Source: Anisus vortex (lineage: Eukaryota; Mollusca; Gastropoda; Planorbidae). Taken from it: a stretch of DNA of 64,000 nt. The stretch spans positions 43,360,226 to 43,424,225 of the forward strand of contig OX421497.1 in the NCBI GenBank assembly GCA_949126835.1. Direction: 5' to 3'. Shown one piece after another: positions 24,090-35,338 of the stretch. The notes below the pieces were generated by a model. It did not search any database, was not told where the DNA came from, and saw nothing but the letters and a program-made list of their open reading frames with translations. A program made the translations under genes and the position numbers. The first letter of the stretch is position 1; each line of letters starts with the position of its first letter.

Positions 24090-24215
24090 AAATTAAAGAC
24101 ACACTTTTTCGATTTATTTATTGAACAGATGGTAAATGTAAAGCGCATTCGAAGACTTTGTTATGAATAGCGGTCTATAAATATGTAATTTGTAATATAT
24201 GAGATAAGATAAACT
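24090..24215 (+). mobile_element. LINE 3'-end fragment, copy a
   Basis: Near-identical to the end of copy b: CAGATGGTAAATGTAAAGCG, ATTCGAAGACTTTGTTATGA, TATAAATATGTAATTTGTAA. This is the 3' UTR of a non-LTR element. Confidence 0.75.
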
Positions 24216-24419
24216 AATTTATTATTCAATATGATCAATGAGTCTACAGTTTACAGGACATCAATTTGATAAAAACAAAGAGAATTATGTAGACATTTCA
24301 ATAGACAAAAGCTCTTCTGTACAAACACACATTTTAATTTTGAGAATTATACCTGTTTCTCCAATATTTTCTATATAAAGATAAACACATAAGAGAAAAG
24401 AGGACTGCGTTCAAATAAA

Positions 24420-24672
24420 ATCCATCTACAGCTCAAGGTACCAAGCTTAAAAAGAGAAACATTTGCAGCTCGCTCCTACAGCGTCGTAGCACCTCTGTGG
24501 TGGAATGAACTTCCAAACACAGTAAACAAGCTGACAATATTATAGACATTCTTAACAAAATTAAAAAGACACTATTTAGATTTATTTTAATAACAGATGG
24601 TAAATGTAAAGCGAATTCGAAGACTTTGTTATGAAAAGAGCTATATAAATATGTAATTTTGTAATTTGTAAA
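24420..24672 (+). mobile_element. LINE 3'-end fragment, copy b
   Basis: One frame gives the classic polymerase C-terminus RSYSVVAPLWWNELPNTVNK followed by a TKLKRHYLDLF-like end. The same 3' UTR as copy a follows, and the tail is AATCTTATCTTAT. Stops are present, so it is dead. Confidence 0.75.
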
Positions 24673-24706
24673 TAATAATCTTATCTTATATATTACAGAC
24701 GCTCCT
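24672..24706 (-). mobile_element. SINE family 2 terminal fragment
   Basis: TTATATATTACAGACGCTCC only; it abuts the LINE tail at 24672 on one side and the remnant of the Ig gene exon on the other. Confidence 0.6.
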
Positions 24707-24753
24707 TCCCATATCTAAATGTATTCATAAACAAATACTCTTTAGACTTGAAT
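24707..24753 (-). pseudogene. Severed remnant of the Ig-gene coiled-coil exon
   Basis: If the P-like element and one copy of its ACTTGAAT duplication are left out, the frame of the interrupted exon stays open here (residues reading KEYLFMNTFRYG) until it meets the SINE family 2 fragment. It shows that the exon once continued past the insertion point. Confidence 0.6.
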
Positions 24754-25878
24754 CAAGGACTACTGAAGACAGGACATGCAGACTTGAATTTCTGACTTAG
24801 CTAGCTAAGGCCAGTTTTTTTAACAGTAGCGATACACTTCCTTTGTCGCGCTTATATATGAAGTAAACTATTATTAAGTAACTAACATAATTAATGTCAA
24901 TAATGTTAATGTGCAGGGCCGTTTACTAATGAGGGGTTAGGATTGAGAGGGTTTAAAAGAGCATTTGAATATTATTTAAGATCTATTTAGATGATTGAAT
25001 GATTAGGGCCGTACACATGATACCCTATATATATATGCGGTTGGTGTTGACGGTTTCGTGTGGGGGGTGACCTAAGGAATAAAATAAAGTGAAAAAAAAA
25101 TTCAAAAAAATCGTTATTTCTTGACCTAAAAAGGGAAAAACGTAACCCACCCATAAAATGTATCTCGCTCATAATTAAGAGACAAATGCAAAGCCTCTAA
25201 AAAAAAAGTGATTATGAAGTAAGTCGATTATTTGGGTTGAGAATTTTGCCAAGTGGTACATGTATACCATAATTATAAATACGATAATTTGATTTCTATA
25301 TCTATGGCAAAATTTATGTGTTTTCATGACCAAGGAATATAAAGAATGTAAATTGACTGTGATAGTTAAGAATAAACAAACATTGTGCTCTCCTCTCATA
25401 TTTTTTGCTTTCAATAATGGTATACATGCACTATTTGGCACTTTAAACAAACGACACTTGTTGGCAGCATTATAATTACCATTACAATTAACTACACCAC
25501 ATTTATAAGGCATTTTGATAAAAAATACACGATCGAAAAATTAAAAACAAACACAGTGAAGTAAAATCCAACAACAAGTATCCATTTTGGAACCAAACTG
25601 CGCCTTCTATTCATACTCCTTAAAAAATAGTGCGCTCATGCTTGGTAATTATTAAGACATTTTAATGGCTATTAGATCGTTCTTTGTCATTAAATTAATG
25701 ACAATGACATAAACCATTAATACAATGAATCATAGTAGTAAAGAATTTTGTTAGTTACTTAATAATAGTTAACATTATATCACTGCGCCAAGGGAGTGTA
25801 TCGCTACTGTTAAAAAAACTGGCCTTAGCTAGGAAGTCAGAAATTCAACCCTGCACGTCCTGTCTTCAGTAGTCCTTG
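24754..25878 (-). mobile_element. P-like DNA transposon with THAP frame, inserted in an Ig-gene exon
   Basis: Long inverted termini (about 145-155 bp) begin CAAGGACTACTGAAGACAGG at both ends and continue through GCTAAGGCCAG, AACAGTAGCGATACAC and ACTATTATTAAGTAACTAAC. A perfect 8-bp direct repeat ACTTGAAT flanks the element (24746-24753 and 25879-25886). An 8-bp duplication plus an internal THAP-type reading frame on the minus strand fit the P-element superfamily. At 1,125 bp it is too short for a full transposase, so it is internally deleted and non-autonomous. It has landed in the coiled-coil exon of the FREP-like gene at 25829-27658. Confidence 0.88.
25175..25513 (-). pseudogene. THAP zinc-finger fragment of P-like transposase
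   Basis: A frame of 112 codons beginning with ATG at 25513. The first ~35 residues fit the start of a THAP domain: MPYKCGVVNC (Cys-x4-Cys), a basic NKCRLFKVPN block matching the family F-x-P region, then a short linker. The conserved Trp and the distal Cys-x2-His pair are not found downstream, where the frame becomes hydrophobic and lacks domain features. It therefore carries only the first THAP exon portion, and the catalytic transposase core is missing. In P elements the THAP domain binds DNA near the element ends. Assignment to THAP rests on motif and context and is fairly secure; function as a protein is unlikely. Confidence 0.65.
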
Positions 25879-27658
25879 ACTTGAATGTAACTATTTGATT
25901 GGACTCATTAATAGCTTTTACATTCTTAGTCATGTCTTTGAGCTCATTCTGTAAGCCAGTTATGGTCTTCTGCAGAATAATTTCCTTTTTTTCGCTTGAC
26001 AATGTCAACAATTCTATTTCTTTCTCCAAAACTGCTACACGGCCTAAAATCTTCTTATACTGTTCATAAAAGTCTACAGCGCTTGGTGAACTTCTTTTTA
26101 GTTCCGTTATTTTAGTTTCTTCCACAACACTATCAGATTCATTAATTCCTTTAACCACACACTTGTAAAATCCGGAGTCTTTGGACGCTGGTGGAGTGTA
26201 CGTAATTTGAAGAAAGGAAGATCCTGTACCATTCATAGTTCCATCAACCTTAACATTTTTATCATTCGTCATACTGGTTTGTGGTTCAGAATATTGGTAC
26301 ATACTTGTTAACGTGTTGAAATCGTGTTCGGAATTGTTAGATTTGGCCAGAATAATGGAAAACGGATAAACTATATTGCTTGCTTTTCCTTTGTTAAAAT
26401 GACATCTTACAGAAAGTGCTTCCGTCAGACCAATAGTCCCATGAGCCGGGTTAATCTCAATGGAAGTCAGAGCATCTGAAGGAATAATATACTTTACATG
26501 TTAATTTGTGTTTAATTAAGAAGCAGCGTCAATGTTATGTTTATTGTAGTAACTACATGCAAAGAACTTTAACTCGCATAATCTATCGCCAGAAACAGAG
26601 AAATACGCTTTAATACTGATCGTGTTTCTCTATCAAGAACATTCTACTAGTAATATTTCGAAATTGTATAGACTTTTACTAAACCATAACTGGAATCGTC
26701 TATAATTTATTTCAAATTATTCCCCCCGCCCCCTCTATCTCATTTTTTAAATTTTCAACTGTAATAAACTACGTCAACAATTAATTGTTATTTAAGCTAT
26801 TTTCCCACCCCTAAAAAATGGTGTTTAATTTGCAACAGCGTATTTATCACTATTATATTGAAGAAATATTTTTAATGTGTTCAAATGGACAATCCCTTAG
26901 GAGTCAAACAAAATCCTTAGCAATGAACACTAATCTATTTCGTTATTCACATAATACATTAGTATAATAAATACAGTTAAAAATAATGTAGGCCTATAAA
27001 GTAGTAGATAAGATATAGATTTAAAAAAAAATGGTAATTAGAATATGGGACGCAAATACAGATGTAATGTTGCAAGAGATACCATAGAAAAGTTAAAAGA
27101 CCTAAAAAGTGATCGTGCAAGACTCTATTGGAAATGTCCTTCGTGGACAGTGACCATATTGCGAATCTAAACCAAATATTTATCAAATAGCAATACTAAT
27201 TTTAAAAAATGTTATGTCAGTGTTTACGCCATCAAAAATCTTTAATCAGCAAAAATCTATTGGAATTGGATGAGTTGTTTTTCTAGAAATCAGTACCTAA
27301 AGATGTTTTATATACATTGCCACTCCAGGTGAGTATATCGGAGCTGGAAAGTTTATATATACAAATTGACTCTTGAACTGAAAACAGTCAACATTTGTAA
27401 ATATTACTTTTACATGTGAATACGATTTATGGTGTCTAGAATCATTGCATAAAATAATATTTGACAGCATAAATTTGAGTGCGATAGCTTAGTAATGAAC
27501 AATCTATAGTTAGTTTATTATTATTACCCTTTGCATACTATGTATTGCGAAAAAGACGTGTTATATAGTTAATAATTAACAATGTATTACCTACCTCCCA
27601 TGTCTGTCAGTATTATTGAGTAAAATAAAACGAATGTATACAGTTCGATTGACTTCAT
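25829..27658 (-). pseudogene. FREP-like Ig/coiled-coil gene truncated by a transposon
   Basis: Secreted immune-type protein. Exon 1 (27595-27658) encodes a signal peptide starting MKSIELYTFVLFYSIILTDM and ends at a phase-1 donor GTAGGT. Exon 2 (26475 down to 25829) has acceptor TTCAG at 26476-26480. It encodes one Ig domain with Cys46 in VRCHF and Cys127 in DSGFYKC, then a coiled coil at about residues 155-215 (AVLEKEIELL, LQNELKDMTK). The Ig pattern (FSIILAKSNNS, SSFLQITYTPP, SGFYKC) is that of gastropod fibrinogen-related proteins. The P-like element begins at 25878, so the last 15 residues (RTTEDRTCRVEFLTS) and the stop codon are read from its terminal repeat. The predicted product is 236 aa with no C-terminal recognition domain. 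On the far side of the element the original exon can be followed for only about 45 bp (24707-24753) before SINE and LINE debris. It could be a pseudogene or a gene making a short Ig/coiled-coil protein; nothing here decides. Confidence 0.8.
26880..27594. other. Intron 1 of the truncated Ig gene
   Basis: The intron runs from 27594 down to 26476, is AT-rich and shows no further coding signal. A small frame at 26977-27186 is hydrophobic and has no support. Confidence 0.4.
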
Positions 27659-27728
27659 ATTTTATTGTTTAACAAAAAGACTTTAAAGACAGTTGCATTT
27701 AGAAAAGAAATAACTGAACGTATGATAG

Positions 27729-27793
<65 letters not shown>
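27729..27793. repeat. (TA)n microsatellite
   Basis: About 32 uninterrupted TA units. It lies just upstream of the Ig gene's first exon on the minus strand, inside its presumed promoter region. Confidence 0.95.
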
Positions 27794-27798
<5 letters not shown>

Positions 27799-27984
27799 TT
27801 CAACAATCGGTCAATAGACTATAAACACACAAATAAACTTAACACCGAGAGAATTGTTTCTCTCACAGATGCTATATTATTTAGATAAGCAGAAAGGCTA
27901 TTTACTTATAGGCCTACTATCTAAATAGCAACATTTCATATTGAGATGCTACATTTTATTACAACGATATAAGGCAACAGCTTA

Positions 27985-29020
27985 TTAAGCAATAAATGAA
28001 TGTGTCTTTTTATTATTTGGTAGGCCTAATCATTTTAGACAGTACTTCTACCATGACATTCAAATTATAATGCTTACATGCTTGTACTTAGCATTAAAGT
28101 TATTATATATTCCAAGTGTTATATTAGCCATAAAATGACCGAAAACTTTCTTTTAGAAATGATTGTAGACTTCCGGAAGGAGAAACGCAAGCTGACTGAT
28201 TTGCACATAAACAACCAAATAATAGATCAAGTCTCGCAATATAAATATCTTGGCGTCACAATTACTGACAAACTGACTTGGTCTGACCACTGCCAAATCC
28301 TTTGTAAGAAAATGCACCAACGACTTTTCTGTCTTAATAAACTAAAAATATTTCACATAGAGAAAACCATTATGAATCTATTTTACTCGGCGACTGTTGG
28401 TAGCATCATAACCTTTGCAATCACCTGCTGGTATGGTAATACCACCACATTGAACAAAAATCGGATAGACCGCCTAATAAACAAAGCCTCTCGTACTACA
28501 CAGACAGAATTACCATCTCTTGCGGATATTTTCAGTTCAAGGTGCCTGTCTATGATTGATAAAATCCTCCAAGATCATGCACACCCGCTTCATGATAGCT
28601 ACATAATATCTAGTCGAAGTGGTCGGCTTCTTTCTATAAGGGCAAGAACAGAGAGATTTAAGAACTCTTTTGTTCCACTGTCAGTAAGACTCTTTCAAAA
28701 GAATCATCTTTCAGCCAGGAAATACGATGGCTCAATAGCTGACTCCTAAATAATAGGCCTACCTTTTTCTTGTATGATAAATGGTATGATAGTGTGCGTG
28801 AATGTCTATTGTGTTTGAGTACAAATGGTTCTTTAATATTGTTTTAGGTATGCTGAAAAACGGAATTTATGTAATCAAGTCAATTTTCCATTCATTTGGA
28901 TCAATAAAGCAATCTTATCTTATCTTATCTTATAATTGCCTAAATACTTTAAACTTTTCTTTTACATGAGATTCAGTTGCAATAAGCAAACGCTTTTTTA
29001 CTGCTGGTAAAAAGATGTTT
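27985..29020 (+). repeat. Duplicated segment carrying a LINE insertion
   Basis: The flanks (about 28070-28155 and 28932-29020) match 32000-32180 almost base for base: TGCTTGTACTTAGCATTAAA, GACCGAAAACTTTCTTTTAG, then ATAATTGCCTAAATACTTTA and AACGCTTTTTTACTGCTGGT. The 32-kb copy lacks the intervening ~775 bp, so it represents the uninterrupted state. Confidence 0.85.
28156..28931 (+). mobile_element. 5'-truncated LINE with C-terminal RT frame
   Basis: A clean frame (28078-28749, with the LINE portion starting near 28156) encodes the C-terminal third of a non-LTR reverse transcriptase of the Rex1/CR1-like kind: EMIVDFRKEKRKL, YKYLGVTITDKLTWSDH, an LNKLKIF block, ITCWYGN, then RIDRLINKASR and the HPLHDSYIISSRSGRL end. 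The catalytic YxDD and the endonuclease are absent because of 5' truncation. The 3' UTR ends with AATAAAGC followed by (ATCTT)n repeats. The absence of stops suggests a fairly recent insertion. The duplicated locus at 32 kb supplies the empty site. Confidence 0.88.
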
Positions 29021-29119
29021 CATGTTAAAACTAATATAATATATATATAGTTTATATTTAATTTATATTTTGATAGATTATAATAAATATTAGTGATATC
29101 ATACCTTATGAATTTCCAC

Positions 29120-29345
29120 ACTAAAATTTTGCGCATCCTTATTTTTTTTCTAGCTTTGGCCCGCAAAAACCATAAAAAGATAACTCGCTTTGTTTCGGCT
29201 ACATTGTATCGTTTTCATTCGTACTTTTTCGTAAAAACGAGAATATCCGAAAACTTTAGTTACTTCCGTGAAAGGCAGCCATGTTTTTTCGTATTATGGT
29301 ACATTCGATGAAGTGAGAAAGTCGGAAACTCGGAAATTCCGAGTA
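29120..29345 (-). repeat. Dispersed repeat Y, inverted partner
   Basis: The stretch ending AAAGTCGGAAACTCGG is the reverse complement of about 31527-31585. The region also shares short words with 18030-18100. Probably fragments of one retroelement. Confidence 0.6.
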
Positions 29346-30257
29346 GAAAGTTTTCCCATTTACGAATTGGTGCATTTTTGCATAATATTTTGTCACTTAT
29401 CTATATAATATGTATAATGTAAATTAATTATATCTCTTCCTTGACGACAATGAAAATAAACATAAAATATAGAAGAGTTCCCTATGGTTCCTACCATCCC
29501 TCCCCTCTCCCCAACTAGCCCCTCCCACATTTTTTATTTTAACAATAGTACTTTTCTTTATGTTTTTTACTATTGTTCTTTTTATAGAAATATTTAATCG
29601 TTTCCAATTTTACGTTTCACTAAATGAGCTTTAGGTACAATGTTATAATTGTTCAATAGACCTTTTCATCATCATTGATATGCCTTCTTCTACATGCAAT
29701 TTTTCCTTTGCTTTTTCTTCGAACATATCCCTGGAACCTTCAACAAAATGCGAAAGTGAAGTAGGCCCTAAAGGCCTACAATTGCCTACATGCATAGATA
29801 GACTAATTTGGGGGTCTGGCTGCGATTGACCAGTCTTGTGAAATTCATCCAGCAAGTAATTCTTTTTTGCACTCATTTTATGGTGGTTGTGCAAAATATT
29901 TGCAAAATGTTCCCCTGTGTGGCTACCCATATCTAGGAAAGTTAGAAAACGTTCAATAGGGAGCCCATCATCTGGTGAAACATATATAGGCCTAAAGGTC
30001 TACCTCACAATAACAGTGAGCTGATCAATATGGAACTGATCTGTAGTGGAATCTACAGATAAACTGAAGTACCCCCAGTTCTTAAATCATCCAAGATTAA
30101 GTATCTTACTTTAGTGTGCCATAATTTTTATAAAGTCATCACATTTTGTATAATTAAGTAGGCTATATATGATGGCGGTGTTGATGTAATATTTGGAAGT
30201 ATTTTTATTGTTTATATTGTTTATTGTAAATATAATTAACTTCCGGATAAGGAAAAC
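29346..30257. other. Non-coding DNA
   Basis: A 95-codon minus-strand frame (29643-29930) begins at an ATG and reads MGSHTGEHFANILHNHHK then a low-information stretch. No domain, no splice context and no partner are visible. It could be an eroded transposase fragment, but I cannot support it as a gene. Confidence 0.4.
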
Positions 30258-30832
30258 TCTTTATCACAAACCTTCACTGCCTGGTGGCTAAACCCATGCA
30301 CGGGGAAGGGGAGTAAACCCCAAAAACAAATCAGGAGCCGGAGTCCCTAAGGCAGTACGCTTTCTGCTCGACACGTAGCATACTGGCAACTCCTGCGACG
30401 CAACTGATGCCAAGCTGTGTTGGCTACGCCTTTCCCTTGTCTACATCTGATGCGTGGAGAGAGGGGAACTGATGCATGGGCAACATCATCCTCTCCTTAA
30501 CACAATGCCCAGGCTTGCGCCCTGGAGATGACACTCCAGCTTTGCTATTTAGCGTCGACAAAACACGGAAAGCGGCAGTTACCGGCTATAATGCATCTGC
30601 TGCAGAGGGCAGACTTCGTCCTATCGAAGAGACTGAAAGAGCAGCGAAGAAAATTAAAGAACATATACTGCCCCTGACCAGCCCCAACAGTTCGCTTTCA
30701 AGTGCCAGAGATGTGACAGAACTGAATGAGAGGTCCTCACAGACACAGTTAATGCTGCGGGGCTGACGATGTCACAGGAGCGTAAATCTAATTGTCTTCC
30801 GTGACTATGGAGCCAAAGAAGAAGAAGATATA
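30258..30832 (+). mobile_element. (GAA)n-tailed retroelement fragment
   Basis: GC-richer than its flanks, with blocks such as CACGGGGAAGGGGAGTAAAC, GGAGCCGGAGTCCCTAAGG and GCTCGACACGTAGCATACTG, ending in CTATGGAGCCAAAGAAGAAG and a GAAGAAG tail. The tail type matches the LINE ends at 42353 and 55262. The 97-codon frame at 30476-30766 has no domain I know, and may be the start of an element-encoded frame or chance. Confidence 0.6.
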
Positions 30833-31490
30833 TGACAATTACTCACTCGTACAATTTATTTTTGGGAACTCTAAGTTATTTCTTGTGTAGCTTATAAGTA
30901 AATACTGCACTGTCCATACACAGATCTACAAACTAACAAGATGAACACAAAAATAACATGTCAAATCCATAATTGATATATTTGTATTAACGTAAAACCA
31001 TGTTTTTACAAATTTACATGTTAAACTTATTGTTTGCTATGTAGGCTACGTGGCACAGGACACATGTAAAGTTTTGTAATAAATTTGTATCACTTTTTAG
31101 GTAATGAAAAGTAACATTGTTGACGTCAAATTTTCTTGACCTCCCCTCTCCCCTATGTCGACAATTGTCAGACCCCCTCCCCCTTATTTAGTTGACGTAA
31201 TTAATGGGCGTCCACTTAGTTACGGCTTTTTAACTCATATAGATAAGTGATTTTATCTTAAACATTATAAGCCGAATAACTTATATTTCACAATAATATA
31301 TAGATCGGTGCTTATAATGCATACATATTTTTTACTCTGTTTTGAAAACATAATTTTATTTAAAATGGTATTTTTTAATTTAAAAGAGCAATGTACATAA
31401 TATTTTTCTTTATTTATAATTTTAACAAATCTTATAAAAAAAATATAATTACAAGGCTACTAATGACGCATCGATAAAACCAACAGTTTT

Positions 31491-31810
31491 AAAATGCACA
31501 GTGTCGGAACACGGAACTTTAGGCTATTCTATTCCTACTCGGAACCTCCGAGTTTCCGACTTTCCCACTTCGTCGAATGCCACATAATATGTTCCTCGAT
31601 TCGCAAATCGGTGGAAGGTATTCGTGACTATTCCAAAGGCTACGATGCTGAAAATTTGATAGAATGTATTGTTAGTCGGAACAAGTCTGCTGGCCAAGTT
31701 TCGACTCGATTGGACGACGGGAAGTGGTCGAAAAATCGATGCAAAGTTTTGCTATCAAGCAAGCAGACAGACAGAAAATACAAGTGAATAGAAAGGGAGT
31801 AAAAATACGG
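31491..31810 (+). repeat. Dispersed repeat Y, copy 2
   Basis: Shares the CTCGATTGGAC.ACGGGAAGT and GTCGAAAAATCGA blocks with 18200-18345. Its 5' part is the inverted match of 29285-29345. Confidence 0.65.
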
Positions 31811-31999
31811 AAAGTGCCAAAAATGAGTCTAATTTTATTTTCACCGGGAAGCTGATTATTGCTCTTTATATAATATAAATAAACATTAAGGGCAAGCAGT
31901 GGCATAAAAAAAAAACTTTATGACTTTTGTGTACGCATGTGCTACAATATAAAAAAAGAAACACTAAAGACAGGCATATTATAAAAATTGTCACATTGC

Positions 32000-32180
32000 T
32001 TACATGCTTGTACTTAGCATTAAAGTTATTATATATTCCAAGTGTTATATTACCCATAAAATGACCGAAAACTTTCTTTTAGTAGCTATAATTGCCTAAA
32101 TACTTTAATTATTTTTTTTTACACTAGATTCAGTTGCAATAAACAAACGCTTTTTTACTGCTGGTAAAAATATGTGATAC
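32000..32180 (+). repeat. Duplicated segment, uninterrupted copy
   Basis: Matches the flanks of the LINE at 28156-28931 without the LINE. See the entry at 27985. Confidence 0.85.
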
Positions 32181-32929
32181 ACATAGTAAGGGACTATGTA
32201 CGTTAAATGTACACTAAGTGGAGGTTACTTAATAAATGCAAGAGTGGATGAATGTACATATTATTATTATGTATGTGTTGTTATTCAACCATTAGTCAGT
32301 AATCATTCTACATGTTCCATTGATATTATTGTTTGATGTTTTCCTTTTATTATCATGTTTAATTCACGCTTACGTTTCAATATTTTCATTCTTGGTGTAT
32401 ATTCAAGGCCACAACATTCAATGTGTAATTCAGGTGACCATTATACTTCTAATGATGAGATGAAACAGATGGGCTCCCACTTACTCCTTATTGGCTATTG
32501 TTAACTAGAGATATGATGAGAGCGTTGGGTGCAATTATTGTATTTATAGATTGAGTGGGTATGTAAATTACAACAGTGAAGTTTGTAAGACTATAAAATT
32601 TAAAAGCAGAGCAGTAGGTCAAATACAAAACAAACCTCATGAACTTACTTATGCACACAAAAAAAAAAATTGATCGTTTATAATAATAAAGGAGAGACAG
32701 AATTTATCATGAGGTGGACTTAGATTACAGGGTTAGTGACTTTAATGTTGCGTAGCTTTGAGTACAATGTTATCTATTAGATATTTCTGTTTTAGATTTC
32801 CAGCTACTGGTAAAAATATGTTCCTTAAAGTCTTTTAGTTGAGTGAGTTGTTTACTTCTAGCATGAGTTTTAAACAGTAATTTTTTCGACAATTTTTTTT
32901 AATAAAACTATGATTATTTTTGCCTATGT

Positions 32930-32987
<58 letters not shown>

Positions 32988-33300
32988 TATATAATATATG
33001 ACTAAGAACAATAAAACACTTAGAATGATGTAATTAGGTACATAGATGCGTGTTTCCTGGAACGATTGTTTTAGTAAGTAAGAAATTACTTCTATTGTGC
33101 AGATAGAAACATCGCAGTTGCAGTAGCTAGACTTTAGGTTTGAAGTTCTACTTTGATACATATAGACTTGGAGACTAAAAGCTTATGTGTTAATGGATCA
33201 TCAACATTATACATCCATATTTATTCAGTTGTTAAAATTAAAGTATTTAACAAGAAAACGTCTTGATCAGCCGTAAAAGTTCGTTAATTTGTCAGTTAAT
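32181..33300. other. Non-coding DNA with (TA)n tract
   Basis: Holds a (TA)n microsatellite at about 32932-32985. No gene supported. Confidence 0.5.
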
Positions 33301-33321
33301 TTCAGAACTACCAGTGATAAT

Positions 33322-33537
33322 ATGCCAGTAACAACAGGAGGAAATGGAACTATAAAAGTGGAAATTTTTAAAAAGACAGTCTGCTGTGATTGTATCCAAT
33401 TTATATGTCCAGGTGAGTTGAACTGAATTGGTCCTAATAGCTCACGGACATATTCTAGAAATAAAAAAAGAACATTACTTCAATTGTCTAAACTTCTTAC
33501 AGAGAAACAAGAGTTGGGTGGTGCAGAGATCAGCTGA
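33322..33537 (+). CDS. Speculative two-exon micro-ORF
   Basis: A short exon with acceptor TTTCAG at 33305, ATG at 33322 and a good donor GTGAGT at 33413 is followed 90 bp later by an acceptor TTACAG at 33502. Spliced in phase 1 it would give 41 aa ending at TGA 33535-33537, with a Cys cluster TVCCDCIQFICP. I recognise no family. The splice sites are convincing, but such a short frame may be chance or part of a non-coding transcript. Confidence 0.18.
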
Positions 33538-34354
33538 CCATCCATCCTATGTTTACAATCACCTGTACAGCGAGCCGTAATAAACCAGATATATCCCCAA
33601 GCTAACACATTTTATTAGCTGAATCAAATGCTTAGTTGCTTGGTGAGCCAAGATAGAGTTGTATGATTTAAAGAATGCGTACATGTTTATAACGTGGAAA
33701 AATTATATGAAAACCAGAATAAAGTTAACTTTAAGGCTTCAAATGGTCTTAAATCTTGCTCTGCTTTAACCCCATTGTTCTTAGACATTCACAATAGTTT
33801 ACTTGTTTGGCCCTTTATTAAAATATCTTAAAGTAGAAATTTTGGCTTAAAATTATGTAATCTATTAGATTTAGTGTCTAGGGTCCATCTCTTCTCATCC
33901 TTTTGTTGGACTATATATTTTTCTAAAAACGTTTATCACTCAGTTGTTGTTTTTTATGTGTTTTTTTTACCTGACTTTTAGATCTTGTTTAAATACAAAC
34001 CCAACTATATTACAAATAGGTCTACTAGTACTAGTGTTTTCATTTTTTTTGTACCCTTCTTTATTGTTCAAAATGTCATAAAAGACAGAAAATAAAAGAA
34101 AAGGCAATATACATAACAATAGAGGAGTCTAATACTAGCAAACGAAAAGTCCATATTGTTTTTAAAATTTAGTTTATGTACTTGTATATTAAATGCTTTT
34201 ATGTATATATATTTTATTCAAATTTTCAAATTAGAAGTTAAGGATTTATTACGGAATATAATATTTAGTATATACTTCGAGTGTATCTAGATAAAAAGAA
34301 AGACTAAATTATTATATCTTTTTTCAAAGTAAACATTTAAGTATCTTATCTTAG
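33538..34354. other. Non-coding AT-rich DNA
   Basis: Nothing supported. Confidence 0.45.
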
Positions 34355-34500
34355 GCCTCTCTTTTACAGACGCTCCCTCTATAAATAAGATTTTTGCGTC
34401 CTACGCTCATCCGTTCTCTGAGTCTAGTCTAGCATTTTTATTAATTTTTTTAATTATATTAAGTTACTGATTTTCCTGGTGTCTGGTTTTCCTAATGTAT
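34355..34500 (-). mobile_element. SINE family 2 copy
   Basis: TTACAGACGCTCCCTCTATA, TTTTTGCGTCCTACGCTCAT, GAGTCTAGTCTAGCAT and a TTAAGTTACTGATTTTCC end, as in the 15640 copy. Confidence 0.8.
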
Positions 34501-35338
34501 CTAAGATTATAAAAATGAAAGTTGAGTTTCTCTATATAGGGCGTTTGCAATCACGTGACAAAAAGCACGTGATTTGTGTTTACTTTCTGTAATGGTGTAC
34601 AAATAATAATGGCCGCTGTATTAATAACGTTTCATATAGGCTCGAGCTTTTTTTAAATGATGTGTTGTGTTTTAAGTCTTATTAAGATTTAAGCTGTATT
34701 ATGTATGTTAAATAAAATAGGCTATTTTATTATTATCATAGACATAGATCATAGACGATGTGAGCCTAATAGTGACTTGACTAGATAGCATATTCATCAA
34801 CACTATCACTTGACATCGTAGCCTAGCCTACGAAACATTAAAAGTGTAGGCCTATAAAGTGAAATTGAAAGTGTAAATAGGTCTAACCGGCCCTAGCCTA
34901 ATCACATTAATCAATTAATCTACAGTACTACTATTTACCTCCTTATTTTTGAGTAGGATAGCTAATATTCAGATGTGAATTTTGCATGATAAAGAAGTAC
35001 TTCACTTTCACCACGTTACATTTGTACCTCAAGTGGGTTCTTATATTTACACAAATACGTCACTAAAAACATAAGCCACGCCCACTGAGAATGCTCTATT
35101 GCTTATCTTTAAAACAATGGCCACTGTTAAAACGATTAAAAAATAACATTTATTTTTATAATAACAGAATGCTATAACGATTGATAGTAAAAGGTAGTAT
35201 AAGTGCAGTCGCTTATTATAAAACTACAAGCTAATAAGTAATAAGCCTTATGAAGGTTCTGAATGTTTCAAATATATTAAGTTTAGACACTGGATATTTA
35301 GTTATCTTTATTTATACGAAAGATGTTTCAATAAAACT
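34501..35338. other. Non-coding DNA downstream of the Ig gene
   Basis: 3' flank of the minus-strand gene that ends at 35339. No features recognised beyond TAGGCCTA at about 34847. Confidence 0.4.

Noticed and set aside
31494..31787. 97-codon frame
   Set aside because: Lies within dispersed repeat Y, which also occurs at 18030-18360 without an equivalent open frame.
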